Of a stretch of 64,000 nt of DNA, positions 20,533 to 33,101 are shown piece by piece. Within the stretch, counting starts at the first letter, position 1; every line of letters starts with the position of its first letter. The stretch is from Plazaster borealis (lineage: Eukaryota > Echinodermata > Asteroidea > Forcipulatida > Labidiasteridae). The stretch lies in the NCBI GenBank assembly GCA_021014325.1, contig CM037460.1, positions 15,047,486 to 15,111,485 on the forward strand, written 5' to 3'. The translations under genes and the position numbers were made by a program. The notes under the pieces were generated by a model, which saw nothing but the letters and a program-made list of their open reading frames with translations, searched no databases and was not told the origin of the DNA.

Positions 20533-22831
20533 ATGGATGAGAAGGCAGTAAAAAATGGTGAGAAACCCATAGAAGGTGACGCTTCCTCCTCGGCGGGATC
20601 CAGTGATGTCGTGGTTCTTCGTCGTGAGATTGGCCTTTGGGGATGTGTTTCCATCTGTGTTGGGATCATGATCGGCTCCGGCATCTTCATCTCCCCAAAA
20701 GGCATCCTACAAAATACCGGCACGGTCGGCATGGCGCTGGTCGTTTGGGTGCTCACGGGGGTCATGTCTGGACTTGGTGCTCTTTGCTTTGCTGAACTCG
20801 GTACCACCTTTTCGAAATCTGGAGGCGAGTACGCCTTCCTGTTGGAAGCCTTCGGCCCCCTGGCCGCCTTCCTGAGACTCTGGGCGAATATCATCGCAAT
20901 TGGCACGGGCACCATTGCCGTGCTTGCGCTCACTTTCGCCCACTACACCCTGGCTGCTTTCTTTGGTGACTGCCAGGAGGTACCCACTCTCGCAGTACGT
21001 CTTGTGGCAGCGCTGATTCTGTGTAAGTATTTTGAAAATCGTTGTCCTTGCTCAGCTTGTACTTTTTGTGGCACTAGCTACTGAGTAATATTTAGGCCTA
21101 TAACAATTTAAAACCTTAAATAATCCAATTCAGTGACGAATGTCAATCATTCAATATGCTGTTAGTTATTTATTAATTTAATCTTTACCTAAAATGTCAG
21201 CTTCTGACAATATGTTGGGTTCCAGTCCAGTCCTAATTTTCCAGCAAAAATGCCTCTTTTTATATGTCATACTATACCGTAGGAGGTCCTGTTTTCAGGG
21301 CGTCCCTGAAATCGATGCAAATCTTTTACCTCTCTGCGCGCGATGTAAACAGTCCCTAGATACAATTTTTGTGGTTTGACTTGCCAAGCAAAGAGTCTCC
21401 TCTCATTTGACCAAAACTTAGAATTATGTGCGGCTCCTCTTGCAAGTTGCACTTGTATTGCAAAAATTTGTGGTATTTTAGGCATTTCTACAAGGTACAA
21501 AAATATGTCATACTGTCGGGGCCATAAAAAAGAATTTGCCGCCGAAAAAGTTTCATCGAACAATTTTTCAATTCACAATTCACGATGATAAAATCATGTG
21601 ACGTAAAATTCTGCTGAGCATTCTGGGGAAAAAAATACAGAGGCTTAAAGAAGCCATGTGCCTTATATCATTTTCTAACAGTCTCGAATTTTTTTTTAAA
21701 CCCTCATATCATTTCTTATTAATAACATTAAAATTTAAACATTGGCTTGGTGATTAAAATATCACTGTTTATTGATATGCTTTATTATAAATGTTAAGAA
21801 ACATGAAAAGATTCAAAACTTTTTAAAAATCAGATTTGAAAGCCAAGACTTATTGACACTTTTTTTTTTAATTTTTTTTTTTAGTTTTTGCAAATTACCA
21901 TCGTAATTTTTAAAATTAAATAAAAAATATTTTGAATAAAATGAAGACAACTGCTGGCTATAGAGTCATACACAACGTCTCACAGAACACTTGAAGTCAC
22001 TGCAGATGTTTCTTCTGCGTATGGCTTCACCAGGACACCATACTTTCTTGTTTGCCTCGAAAACAGGTCAAACTCAAAACACGGGGACGCTATTGAAGTC
22101 ATCGAAGATCGGTGCGTGGTGTGAAAGTTTCAATGTCTATCAAGTTTTAATATATTTTTACATACTTCTTATAAACAAAGGAAGGTAATTAGGGCATCAG
22201 TTGATATATGGCATCATTATTTTTTTTTTCAATTCAAAGAAAAAGGCATAGTACATCGAAAACCAGACACAGGAGGATACATAGGCCTACCAAAACAGGG
22301 GCCTAGGCCTATATCGTCTTCAACTATACTCTACCATGTCTACACTCAAGTAAAGTAGGCCTAATAAAATATAGTCTGTGTAGCATCAAATTTTGATGCC
22401 CTAGAAAAGAAAATGGTCATAATGTATTTTGCCATCATCAACAATTATGATTATGAATAAGAGAAATAAATAAATATTTCCCTCATCAATTTTCAGAAAT
22501 AGGTTGATAAGAAATGTTTGATTAATCGGCCTCTTAAAGTAGGAGTTTCTTCCTGAACCCCCTCCCCAATCTGATTGTAGAATACCCTGCAACTCTGATA
22601 GCGATGATTGTTGCTATGGCGATCATGATAAACCTCACATTTGATTGCTTAATTATAATATTAATAATACTCCGCAAAGCTCTTTTTTTACCTACTCCAT
22701 ACCCCCCCACCCCCGAAAAAAAAATACAAAATGATCAAAACAAATCTATATTAGGCCAAGTAAAATAAATAACATGTTGCTCGTCTCCGCCCGCCTCGGT
22801 TTTGGCGGCCGCACCGATTTTTTTGTTATTT

Positions 22832-22871
<40 letters not shown>

Positions 22872-25800
22872 AAATCAATTTACATTTTATTTATAGCTGT
22901 TTCCAATGTACCCTTTATTTTTATTGAGCAGTTTCATCATCTGTCTTACATGTAGGCCTACAAGAATAGCTATTGCAACGCATAATGAGAAACTCTTTAC
23001 TTTGAAACGTTTTGCCCTTCAGGTTTGCATGCAACAGTTCTTTGCACAAGGACGCGATGCCACGCACACAGAATAACTTTGGAGCAAAATCAAGAGTGAC
23101 TCTTTAGAAATAATTACAATGTATCAAAATGGACACAGAAACACACACAGAATTTGAGGACATACAGAACATACTCTTAAAACCATAAAACCATCTTCAA
23201 ATACGATATGGCGGCCATCTTAGACATGGTGGCCATCTTGAAAAAAATAACAAAAAAATTGAAAATAACAAATAACAAGGACCTCCCTCACCAACTTTTT
23301 CAAAAAGTCCGGACGAGCAACATGTTATTTATTTTACTTGGCCTTAAGTGCTAAGCCTAAATTAAAAAATAGTAATTTGTAACATCCTTCTCTTAGTCTT
23401 AATTATGTAGATGAGGGTTGGTATGGACAGCATTGAATCTAGTGTTATTTATATATTTTATAGATGACATTTTGCTTTTACCTGTCATACATTGTAAACA
23501 ATAGAAGTGACTACCAAGTTTTTGATTGATCAGCAAGTTTTCCCCCAGTTAAAATTTTTGGTCCTGGTTTTTGTACTTATCTTTCACTCTGGATAAATTT
23601 TGTTGGGCGATAGTGAATATCCTTACTTTCTGACAGATCAAATGTAAGATTCTCAACTCTATCTTTCTCCTGTGATATTACCAATACCAGAAACTCTTTA
23701 CTTCAGGATTTCTTTACCTTTCTGAAGCACCAAGGATTTGGTTTCTTGTACGTAAAAAAAAAAAAAAGTTTTCTAATTGTATGCAGATCATTGAACCTTC
23801 CAGAAGCAACAAATATGGGTTTGATGCCATTACAACACTAGGCACTAAGGTTTATGAAACGCCATGGGAGTCCAACTTTTCCATTGTGGAAATGGTCAGT
23901 TTTGTACTTGTCTTACTTATATACTCTGAAGTTGTGATCAAAATCCTACTTGAAACCAGGGGAGGCAAATGATGTTGAAGCAAGTGCATCTCGAGTTTTG
24001 TGAACATTTCAAAGTGGCCTCCTGGTCGAGTTAAGGCAAGAAGATTGCCTCTCAGGGAGAATGAGTTCATCCACCTAGTGGTTTTAGTCTTGCAACACTT
24101 GTTAACGACTAATTCTGGACTGTGATTGGAAAGCCCTCTTCTACACGTTTATTTACGTACATTGTAGGTTGATGAACATACTTGACTTGTCATGTGATTT
24201 GTACCCCTCAGTTTTTTATGAGGCTTTTTCTGAAATTATTACAATCTCTCACATCTGTGCAAGGTGTACCTTGGCATGGGGGCTCCTAGCATTTTAATGG
24301 TCCTTTCTCTATGCTTGAACTAATCTTTAGGAAAGCTCCTAAAATGGTTTGACCAAGTGGGACTATATGTATGAGGGGGTGGGAAGGGGATGGTAGGTGG
24401 AGATAAGAGCTCTCTAGTCAAGAGGGGCATTGAATTGCATGGAGGAATGGTAACTTCTCAACACTTATTTTTGTAAACAGCCCTCCTTCATTATGGGACC
24501 ATGCATAGATATATTTGAGGGGAGGGGGAGGGGGTAGGAATCAGATTGGTGGGTTCAAATCAAAGGCTATTGGGTTCCCACTGCCATGAAATGTCCTGGA
24601 ATATTAAAGCTGCCGTGGATAAAATCTTGGAAAGATTTTATTTTGTAAGGAGTCTTTGAAAATTTGTTATTCCAAGAAAAGATCATGGACGATTCATAGA
24701 CTCTCGCATAATACATAAATATTAATTTAGCCTCGGGTGTTCAGTCTCCATTCCAGTGTATTTGGTTGTTTCTCAAATCCTCATTGATGCAATTGTACAC
24801 CCTATAGTATACTTGCTGCATTCACTACAGTGCACTTGTTGCATGTTCAATACAACATTTGTGATGCCTTTGTGGTGATCAAGGGTCTTGTGTATAGTGG
24901 AAGACTGAAGGTAGTTGACCTAAATGTGCATTCAGTGTGAAGTCTAGCAGATCATAAAATAGAATACTCCAGCGCAAAATGGTGTAAGAATTTAAAACCC
25001 TAATTTTGTCCAGGACAGTCATTGAATGAAAGGTCATGAAATTTCATTTTCATATTTTTTTTTTTGGCAACCCTGGCTGCTAGGATATATGTTTCATGTC
25101 TGGCTGCTAGCGTCCATTGTGAAGACCAAGGTTTTAGCCAGGATTTGGTAAAAGGGTGTCCAAGTTTGCTGGAAGTTTAGAAACTGGGTGTCCAAATTTT
25201 TCACTTACAATACATTAACATGTAAATGACAGATAAAACAGGGTGTCCACATTTAAAACAGGGTGTCCAAAAGACACCAAGACACCCCTCTGGCTAACAC
25301 TATGGACTGAAGACGAGGTTGCCATCTTCTCAGAATGACATACAGTATAAATTTGTTTAACTGGAGTTTACTTTGTAGATGAATCTCCAAGAGGTTCTTG
25401 AATGTGGAGAGTGTGGATGGAAGGGTGGGGTCTAAAAGTATGTAGTCTGAGTCACGAGGGGGCTGTTAGTATTTCCCATCCAAACTGTTGCCGTTTTCAA
25501 TCCTTACACCTTGTCTAATGATGATAGTCCATCCCTAAAGAAAGAAGTATGGATTATGTGGCCCTTGCACTCTGCGGTGAAAGACCGGTCCATTACTGCT
25601 GGTCATTGCATTGTTTGTACCCAGCACCAGTTGTGTTTCACTGAAGAATGCATTAAGATCCACTACTTTCATCCACCATTTCAGTCGTGGCTATTGAATG
25701 ATAGTCTTAGACTCTTATGCAATATTTACAATAGGGACAGTGTGAGGCAGACACTCCGGGGGTATTCAAGCCCTCCTTGAAACTGAAAACCGTCCCATGG

Positions 25801-28800
25801 ACTCCCTCCTTTAATTGGGATGTTGTACTCTCAGATTTGGACAAAAATAGATCATGCAAAAAGAATGGGGAAGGACTCAGTTGTTATTGACCCATCCCTA
25901 AACACCTGTACTTTGTCCAAGGGTTGAACTCCTCTCCCCTTTTATTTAAAGAGAGGAATGGATGGGTTTTTCTGGGACTGCGGCACCATACATGTAGATT
26001 TTCTGTGACACAAACTCTCAAAGAGTTTTTATCAAGTTGTGCATTGAAAACTAACTCTCCAGATTCAAGAAAGTACAGTTAAAAGGGTCTAGTGTACAAA
26101 ATGCTTGTCGAAACTGAACTTCATGTACACTGTACATGTGTAGCTGATTTGGGATTGACACTTTTATGTTTGGCACTTGGCATTGCATTAGCTTCTTTTT
26201 AACATCATAAGTCCAAACCGTGTACGTCTAGCCAGTCGCCAAATATTAACAAGGCCTTGACGATTAACCCAACATTGGAATCACTGTCTATTGACCTGAC
26301 CATCAATACATGCGGATACATAGATCCATTCATAAATAATATCCAGAAAAATTTCAAAGGTTTATGGCATTTATAAAAGAGACACACCTCGCTGCCCAAC
26401 TGGCTATGGGGGTATTTAAAGTGCACACCACCTTTGCTGAGGTTTTGTGCGGTTCAATGAAACTTAACAACAGCGCCAACATTTTATTCCACTGCTAGTT
26501 GATGTAAGTTGAAGCACAGAACAATGGTTGATAGAATACAACATATCAATCAATCTATACTTAAAGAAACTTAGACACGAGATTGTAATTTATGTGGAAA
26601 TTAGACACAAAAAAGAAAACTAAAGAAAAGGCAAGTTGTTCCTTTTTGCAAAGTGTTTAGGCTTGTCTGTCTGACAGCATTATCATAATTCAAACTGTTT
26701 ATTGATAAGATAAAGTGTCCAACCATAAAAGATCAATAAAGCTGTGTTCTTGATAACAATAATAATCACACAATAGTTAGATTATGATAAACGCATACAT
26801 TGATAATCCCTCTTTACAAATATTTTCATTGTGTTTTGAAAGTCTTGTAATTAAATTGTAAAACTAAAGAAAAGGCAAGTTGTACCTTTTTGCAAAGTGT
26901 TTAGGCTTGTCTGTCTGACAAATATGCATTATCATAATTCAAATTGTTTATTGATAAAAGATAAAGTGGCCAACCATAAAAGATAAACAAAGCTGAGTTC
27001 TTGATAAACAATAACAGTCACATATTGAGTTAGATTATGATAAATGCATACTTTGATAATCCCTCTTTACAAATATTTTCATTGCGTTTTGAAAGTCTTG
27101 TAATTAAATTGTAAAAGTTGTTTAAATGGATGCCTTTTGTAACAGTTTGTGGAGGGGTTATCTTGTCTCCAGTTAAAAAAAAAAGGAAATTTTAATAAGT
27201 TTGCCCTAATTGAGCTGCAAGACTGGATGCGAGTGCGCTTAAACAAACCAAACAAAACTGCATACTGTAGCTGCCCAATGGTATTTTCTATAGTGAATTG
27301 CATATTGTTGCTTCACATGCATGCCCATCCTTGTTTTTCTTGTCATCAATTTTTGCGAGCGCTAGAGTGAAAACGCTCTGGCTTCCAGTACATGTAATCA
27401 ACCTGCGACAGTCAGCGTCATTCAAAATGATTCCTTGTGTAACGGGGATTGAGCCCTGCAAGGCGACTGCTTATAGATTTTGTTCCGGTCAGTTCCTTAG
27501 TCTGAACTGACAATAGTGACAGTCTAAACTCAATTTAATAAGTATTTTCCATGTTTTTTTAAATTTTATCTCGATACAGTTGTGGTTTTCTATCTGAACA
27601 GCGTGAGTGTAATGTGGACCACTAGAGTGCAGGTATTCTTGACTATTGCCAAGGTGATCGGTCTCACCATCATCATCATCACTGGAATCGTCTTGCTCTT
27701 CAAAGGTACTGGGTTCTGTTTCGTTTTTGGTTTACTTTGCCGGTTTTGTAACTACCCCAAATCCATCCGAATTGCCAAACCAACTATGCTATGCATGAGA
27801 TCTATACCATGTGAGTCCACAGGTTTGAGTGAAATGACTCCTTATGGATCGAAAAGTTCATTGTATGAAACAAAAATGGCAAGTTAACAGAGTTGGGGTT
27901 TACACTTTAAATAAAATTATCACAAGTCTTAAACAAAATCTGTGTGTGCACAGACGATTTTCGGTTGAAGTCAAAGTATAAATTGTGTGTGGTTTGTTTT
28001 TTGTTGTTGACTGCCAGATAGAGTCAAAGAACATTTAATATCAGCTAGCCGACTGGACCTTTTTATGATGATCTCCATTTTCAGCCGAAGTGGTTTGCGT
28101 TAAAGTAAATAGGGCCTGTCTACGCACAGTCTGCTGCAATGATGTTCTGATTTTAGGTGGTTGTAACAACTTGATATACGCATAAATATAGCTGACCTTT
28201 GACCCCATTATTTACTTGACATTAAATAATTTATATTTTTTGAAGAATCTTTTTAAAAAGAACAACCAACGTGTGAAAAGTAGATGTTGTACTTTTAAAA
28301 CAATCTGAAGCCAGTATGCAAGTCCCTTTAGCTGCATGAAATAATAATAATAATAATAATAATAAGTATATGAAGAGTATTGAGCAAATGAAATCATACA
28401 TTTGTAGCATCTTTGACTGATCAGGTATTGGTGGTATATATGGAAAAATATTCCAGAACTTTTGTCTGGATTTTATCTATCTTTAAAAAGAATCCTTGGG
28501 AGATCTCTGCCTTTCAAATTTATGATTTCTCCCTCAAAAAGGCAAGGGTACATGTAGGTCGTGCTAAACAATTCGGATACCATTGCCCTGGATACTAAAA
28601 AGAGGTCACTCCATGTGTAAACACTGCGATATTCACTGCAGAATGTATCGATGCCATTAAGAATGTTTGGTGTCATTTGCAGTGCAACTGCCAAGCCAAC
28701 AGTAGTTGCAGACTGCAATCTGTGAATTAAGCCAACTGTCGGAGAATGAATGATTGAAGATCAGAAGTTGCTGGTGTGTGACTCTTTGCATTTCAATGTT

Positions 28801-31800
28801 AGGACGCTGTTCATACTGAATAGTGAAAAGCTTAACTTCTAAAGAATGTCTGTCCCTTAAAGACACTGAACACGTTTGGAAATTGTCAAAGACCAGTGTT
28901 CTCACTTGGTGTATCCCAACATATGCATAAAATAACAAGCCTGTGAAAATTTGGGCTCAATTGGCCATCGAGGTTGCAAGAAAATGATGAAAGAAAAAAC
29001 ACCCTTGTTGTACAAAATTGTGTGCTTTCAGATAGGAATAAAAACTTCTTGCAAGAAGTTTTTATTACTTCAGTGAGAAATTACCTCTTTCTCAAAAACT
29101 ACGTTACTTCAGAGGGAGTCGTTTCCTACAATGTTTTATACTATCAACAGCTCTCCGTTGCTTGTTACCAAGTGAGTTTTTATGCTAATATTTGTTTTGA
29201 GTCATTACCAAACGTGTACAAATACCTTTAAAAAGTTGGAAAAGTTTCTCATTTCGTTTTCTTTGTTACAGTTGGAGAGGTGCTTTGCAAATTAAATCAA
29301 TTTACAAAATTTGATTTCAAGTCGATCTTTTTTTCCATAAAATTAAAACCGGAAAAAAAAAAAAATAGACTGAGTAAATCTTTACAAAATTGAATAATTA
29401 ATTGATGTGTTCTTTTGAATAGTGCAAAGTTTTAATCAAATAATGGAAAAAAAGGAAAACAAGAGGATAAACAAAAAACAAACCAAAAAAGGACAATTTA
29501 AACAATGAATGAGAACCCTTTCAAAAGTGACCATCGTTAACATAATACATTATTATTTACTGCTCAATGTGCAATTTCTGCTTTGAAAGTTCTTCGCCCT
29601 CAATATCAACCAAAATGATGCATGAGTTTTTCTGTTGAGTTTGTTTTTTAGCAAGTCATGTTATATTTCAAAGTGCAAAAAAGTCTTGTTCATCTATTGA
29701 TTGTGAGTAAGACTAAGTGATATACATGTAAACAAGGCATCTGTAGGTTTTTTTTACTTGTGACACAATGACTTGCACTAATCACCAAAGATTTCTTGCA
29801 CTTCATGGCATCAATGTAAAAATGACTCAGCATTTTACTGATATATTGTACAAGATCTTACAAGGAGTGTGTGTGTGTGTGTTTAAGGTCAAGAATGTGA
29901 TAGGAATCTACAATGCATGGAAACCCCAAGCAAATCCTCTTGTACACTGTTGTCAAGTCAAAGGATTTTGTGCAAACAAATGACACAGCAGTGTGTGAAC
30001 ATGTATTGAATGGGCCCTTCATGCTGTCTTTACATCCGGTGTCACTGTCTCAGCTATCTAGCGTGCTAAGCTATCTGGGTCCCGTAGCCGGGCATTTCAG
30101 CACGCAGTAGTCATGGTCTTAGTATTCCGGCTGTGCTCGGATATTTGCGTGACAAAATCGGCGGACACCGCGTCCCCCCATGCGAGTAGTTCTGTGTGGT
30201 CCCATTTTTATTCTCTGATTCTTTTCTGTTCAATCACATTCTCCTGGGCCATCTTTATACGTGTTCATGGGTACAACTTTTTAAAGCAGGTTACACTTTT
30301 TGTCTCGAAAATAAGGCCAAATAAAAAAAAATACCAGTTGATCGTCCCCGCCCGCATCCTTTTTTGAGGCCGCATCCTTTTTTTTTACTATTTACTATTT
30401 TCGATTTTTCTTCAAAAAAACAAATATTTGTTTGTATTTTTAACTAACTACGACGTTTTTTTTCTTCAAATTTTTGATAAACTTACCGATGTCTTAGAAT
30501 TTACAACACGAAAAACTAGGTCGTGAAACACAGAACCATTTTATTTGCATGGCCATCGGTCGTGTCGAACATTGTACATGTACATGTACATCGTACACTG
30601 CACGCATGCAAGCTCCAGCACTTGCGTGCATAACATGATGAGCATACAACCTTGCTACCGCGCGTGCTGCATGCATGGGAACATGCCGTCCCGAATACTG
30701 TTAAGAGATCGATCACTTTATGGGAACGAAGTTAAGCTCCTGGGTTACGGACGGGCAACGCGACCATATTGAGACATCTCGACTGGTTTATTACGGTGTA
30801 AGTTTTAACGGGTTGACTCGACCTTTCAAACGTGTCGAGTTGGTCTGATGCCGCGTACTTTGATGACCCATGCATTTCGTGTGGCGTTTGTGTATCTGAA
30901 CACGTTTTTTTATATCAACATTTATCCGAGGTGAGCTGCAAGATGGTGTTTGTGTGCGTGTTAATTCGCGCAAATAAAGGCAAGATTCTTAAGCCTTGGT
31001 ATGCACGGTCAGTGGGGGACAAAAGACGCATTATTGATATTTTCTCAGACTTTGCGTCGGGAGACTTCGACAATGGTGAAGTTGAACATCAACTCACTAG
31101 TGTCTTTGTTTGTACCAAGAGTCATTATTATTCATGTTCATCTTTTAGTGTAATAATCCCTGTTAACCCGGGTCCTAGTGCAACAAACTGAAGATTTAGT
31201 CGCCTGTTGAAATTGGAATACTTGGCGGCCATCTTGGAACAAAAATAACAGATAGTAAATAGTAAATAGTAAGGCCCTCATCCTCCTCATTTTTGAAAAA
31301 TCCGGACGATCAACTGGTATTTTTTGTTATTTGGCCTAAACGCACTTTTCTCAATTCAAAGTATGTTTCGCACTTGTGACTGTTCATGGCTTTTTAATCT
31401 TGATAGATTTTACAGGCGAATTGCTCATATAACAAAAATATATACATTTGCCTAGCTTGTAATACATATAAACAGATAAAACACTGTATGCAAACCACAA
31501 GTTTTATTTTGATATCGGTTACAATTTGCATGAAATAAAAATAGATATGAATATTAAATCAAAATAATAAAAACAGTAATCTTTAAATAAAATAAACTAA
31601 CCTAGAATAAAAGTACAATACAATAAAAAATAAACTAAAATAAAGTACAGTTTTGAAATAAATAAATAAATAAATGAACGAAAAATACAAATAAAAAAAA
31701 TGCAATACAATAAACAATCAAACTCAAAGAAGTACAGTTAAGCTTGAAATAAAAATAGATAAATAAAGTAAATTGCATGAGAAATATAAAATAAATTAAA

Positions 31801-33070
31801 CTAAAATGAAAATACATTGCTTTAAAAAAACATACTATTACAAAAAAGAACAGTTTTGCATGAAATACAACAGTAATAAATAAACGAAAAATGCGACAGT
31901 CATAAATAAAGAAATTTTAATGGGGCCAGGCAAAAGGTTATAATTTTCAACTTGACTGTAGTTATTAAACTTAAATACTGGTACTCAAGAAAAACTACTG
32001 GTATCATTTACAATATCACTTTATATATTTTGTACGCTGTTCCTTTGATTGTAATAAACAGTATTGGTGATGAATGTTCTTTGCTCAGAATTGTTACCAT
32101 CAAAAGCCTTTAATAATAGGCTGGTTCCCATTTGTTTTACAATTTCAACTAAGTTTAGTTTTTTTGGGGGGCGATGTTGTGAAATAGTACAACAGGCAAA
32201 CTTCAAAGAAATGTAAAATGATCAGTCACTGAATTTCATCATCTGGTGTTTTTCTCGCCAAGGACTTACTAATGTCTTAATTAATATGTGCGTGCACATA
32301 ATGTATGTCACTAAGTTTGAATGTTATCAGGATGTTCTTTACATTTAATCCATTTTGAAGCGGGTATTTAAGGTCATGTCTGAATTGGCAACTCTTGGCT
32401 GCAGCTGTAGCTAAGGGCGGCCTATGCTTCATCACAATAAATAATCAGGGTTCTCCCCATGCACAAGCTTGCGTATCGGGCTGATACGCGCGATCCGTGT
32501 GCCGATACGCGCAAACTTTGGTCGATACGCAAACAAATAATAAATATATATTATATCGATCAATACGCAAACAAATAATACATATATATTATTTTATTTA
32601 TTTATTTTTCACAAAAAAACATCAAGAGAAAACCATATAGAATGCTCCAGATTGCACAGTAAAACCAAGATAAACAAACATCAAGTAGAAAACATTCCGA
32701 AGACCTTGTTTCAATTCAGCGTGCTTCGGCCAAACTTCCAAAAGTTGGGTCCAGAATGCCCCACAGTTTTGAAAAAACCTAGTAGAACCCTGATAATGAT
32801 CCAGCTGTAGCCGTTAATTTGGAAACAGCCTCAACCATTTCAGCCACTTTCATTGACAGTTTTTCCCGATAAACCAGTGTGACTTCCTTGCAAAACAATG
32901 ACAAAATACATTTTGGAAAAGTTTTTTCCTTGTTTGGTGTGATAATAATAATGACAATTTTTATAGCACCAAATCAGCCGAAAAAACTTGTACTTGTACA
33001 TGTAGCGACAATATTATTATCACACCAAACAAGGAAAAAACTTTTGTACTTTTATGTGAATTGCCAAATA

Positions 33071-33101
<31 letters not shown>

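Noticed and set aside
20328..20933. Minus-strand open frame of 201 aa
   Set aside because: It is antisense to exon 1 of the SLC7-like gene and its promoter; the composition is that of a shadow frame and no family is recognisable.
30832..31191. 2A-like peptide (NPGP) or 5S rRNA-like word near 30728
   Set aside because: The residues before NPGP do not fit the DxExNPGP rule, and the 5S-like match is only about 14 bases.
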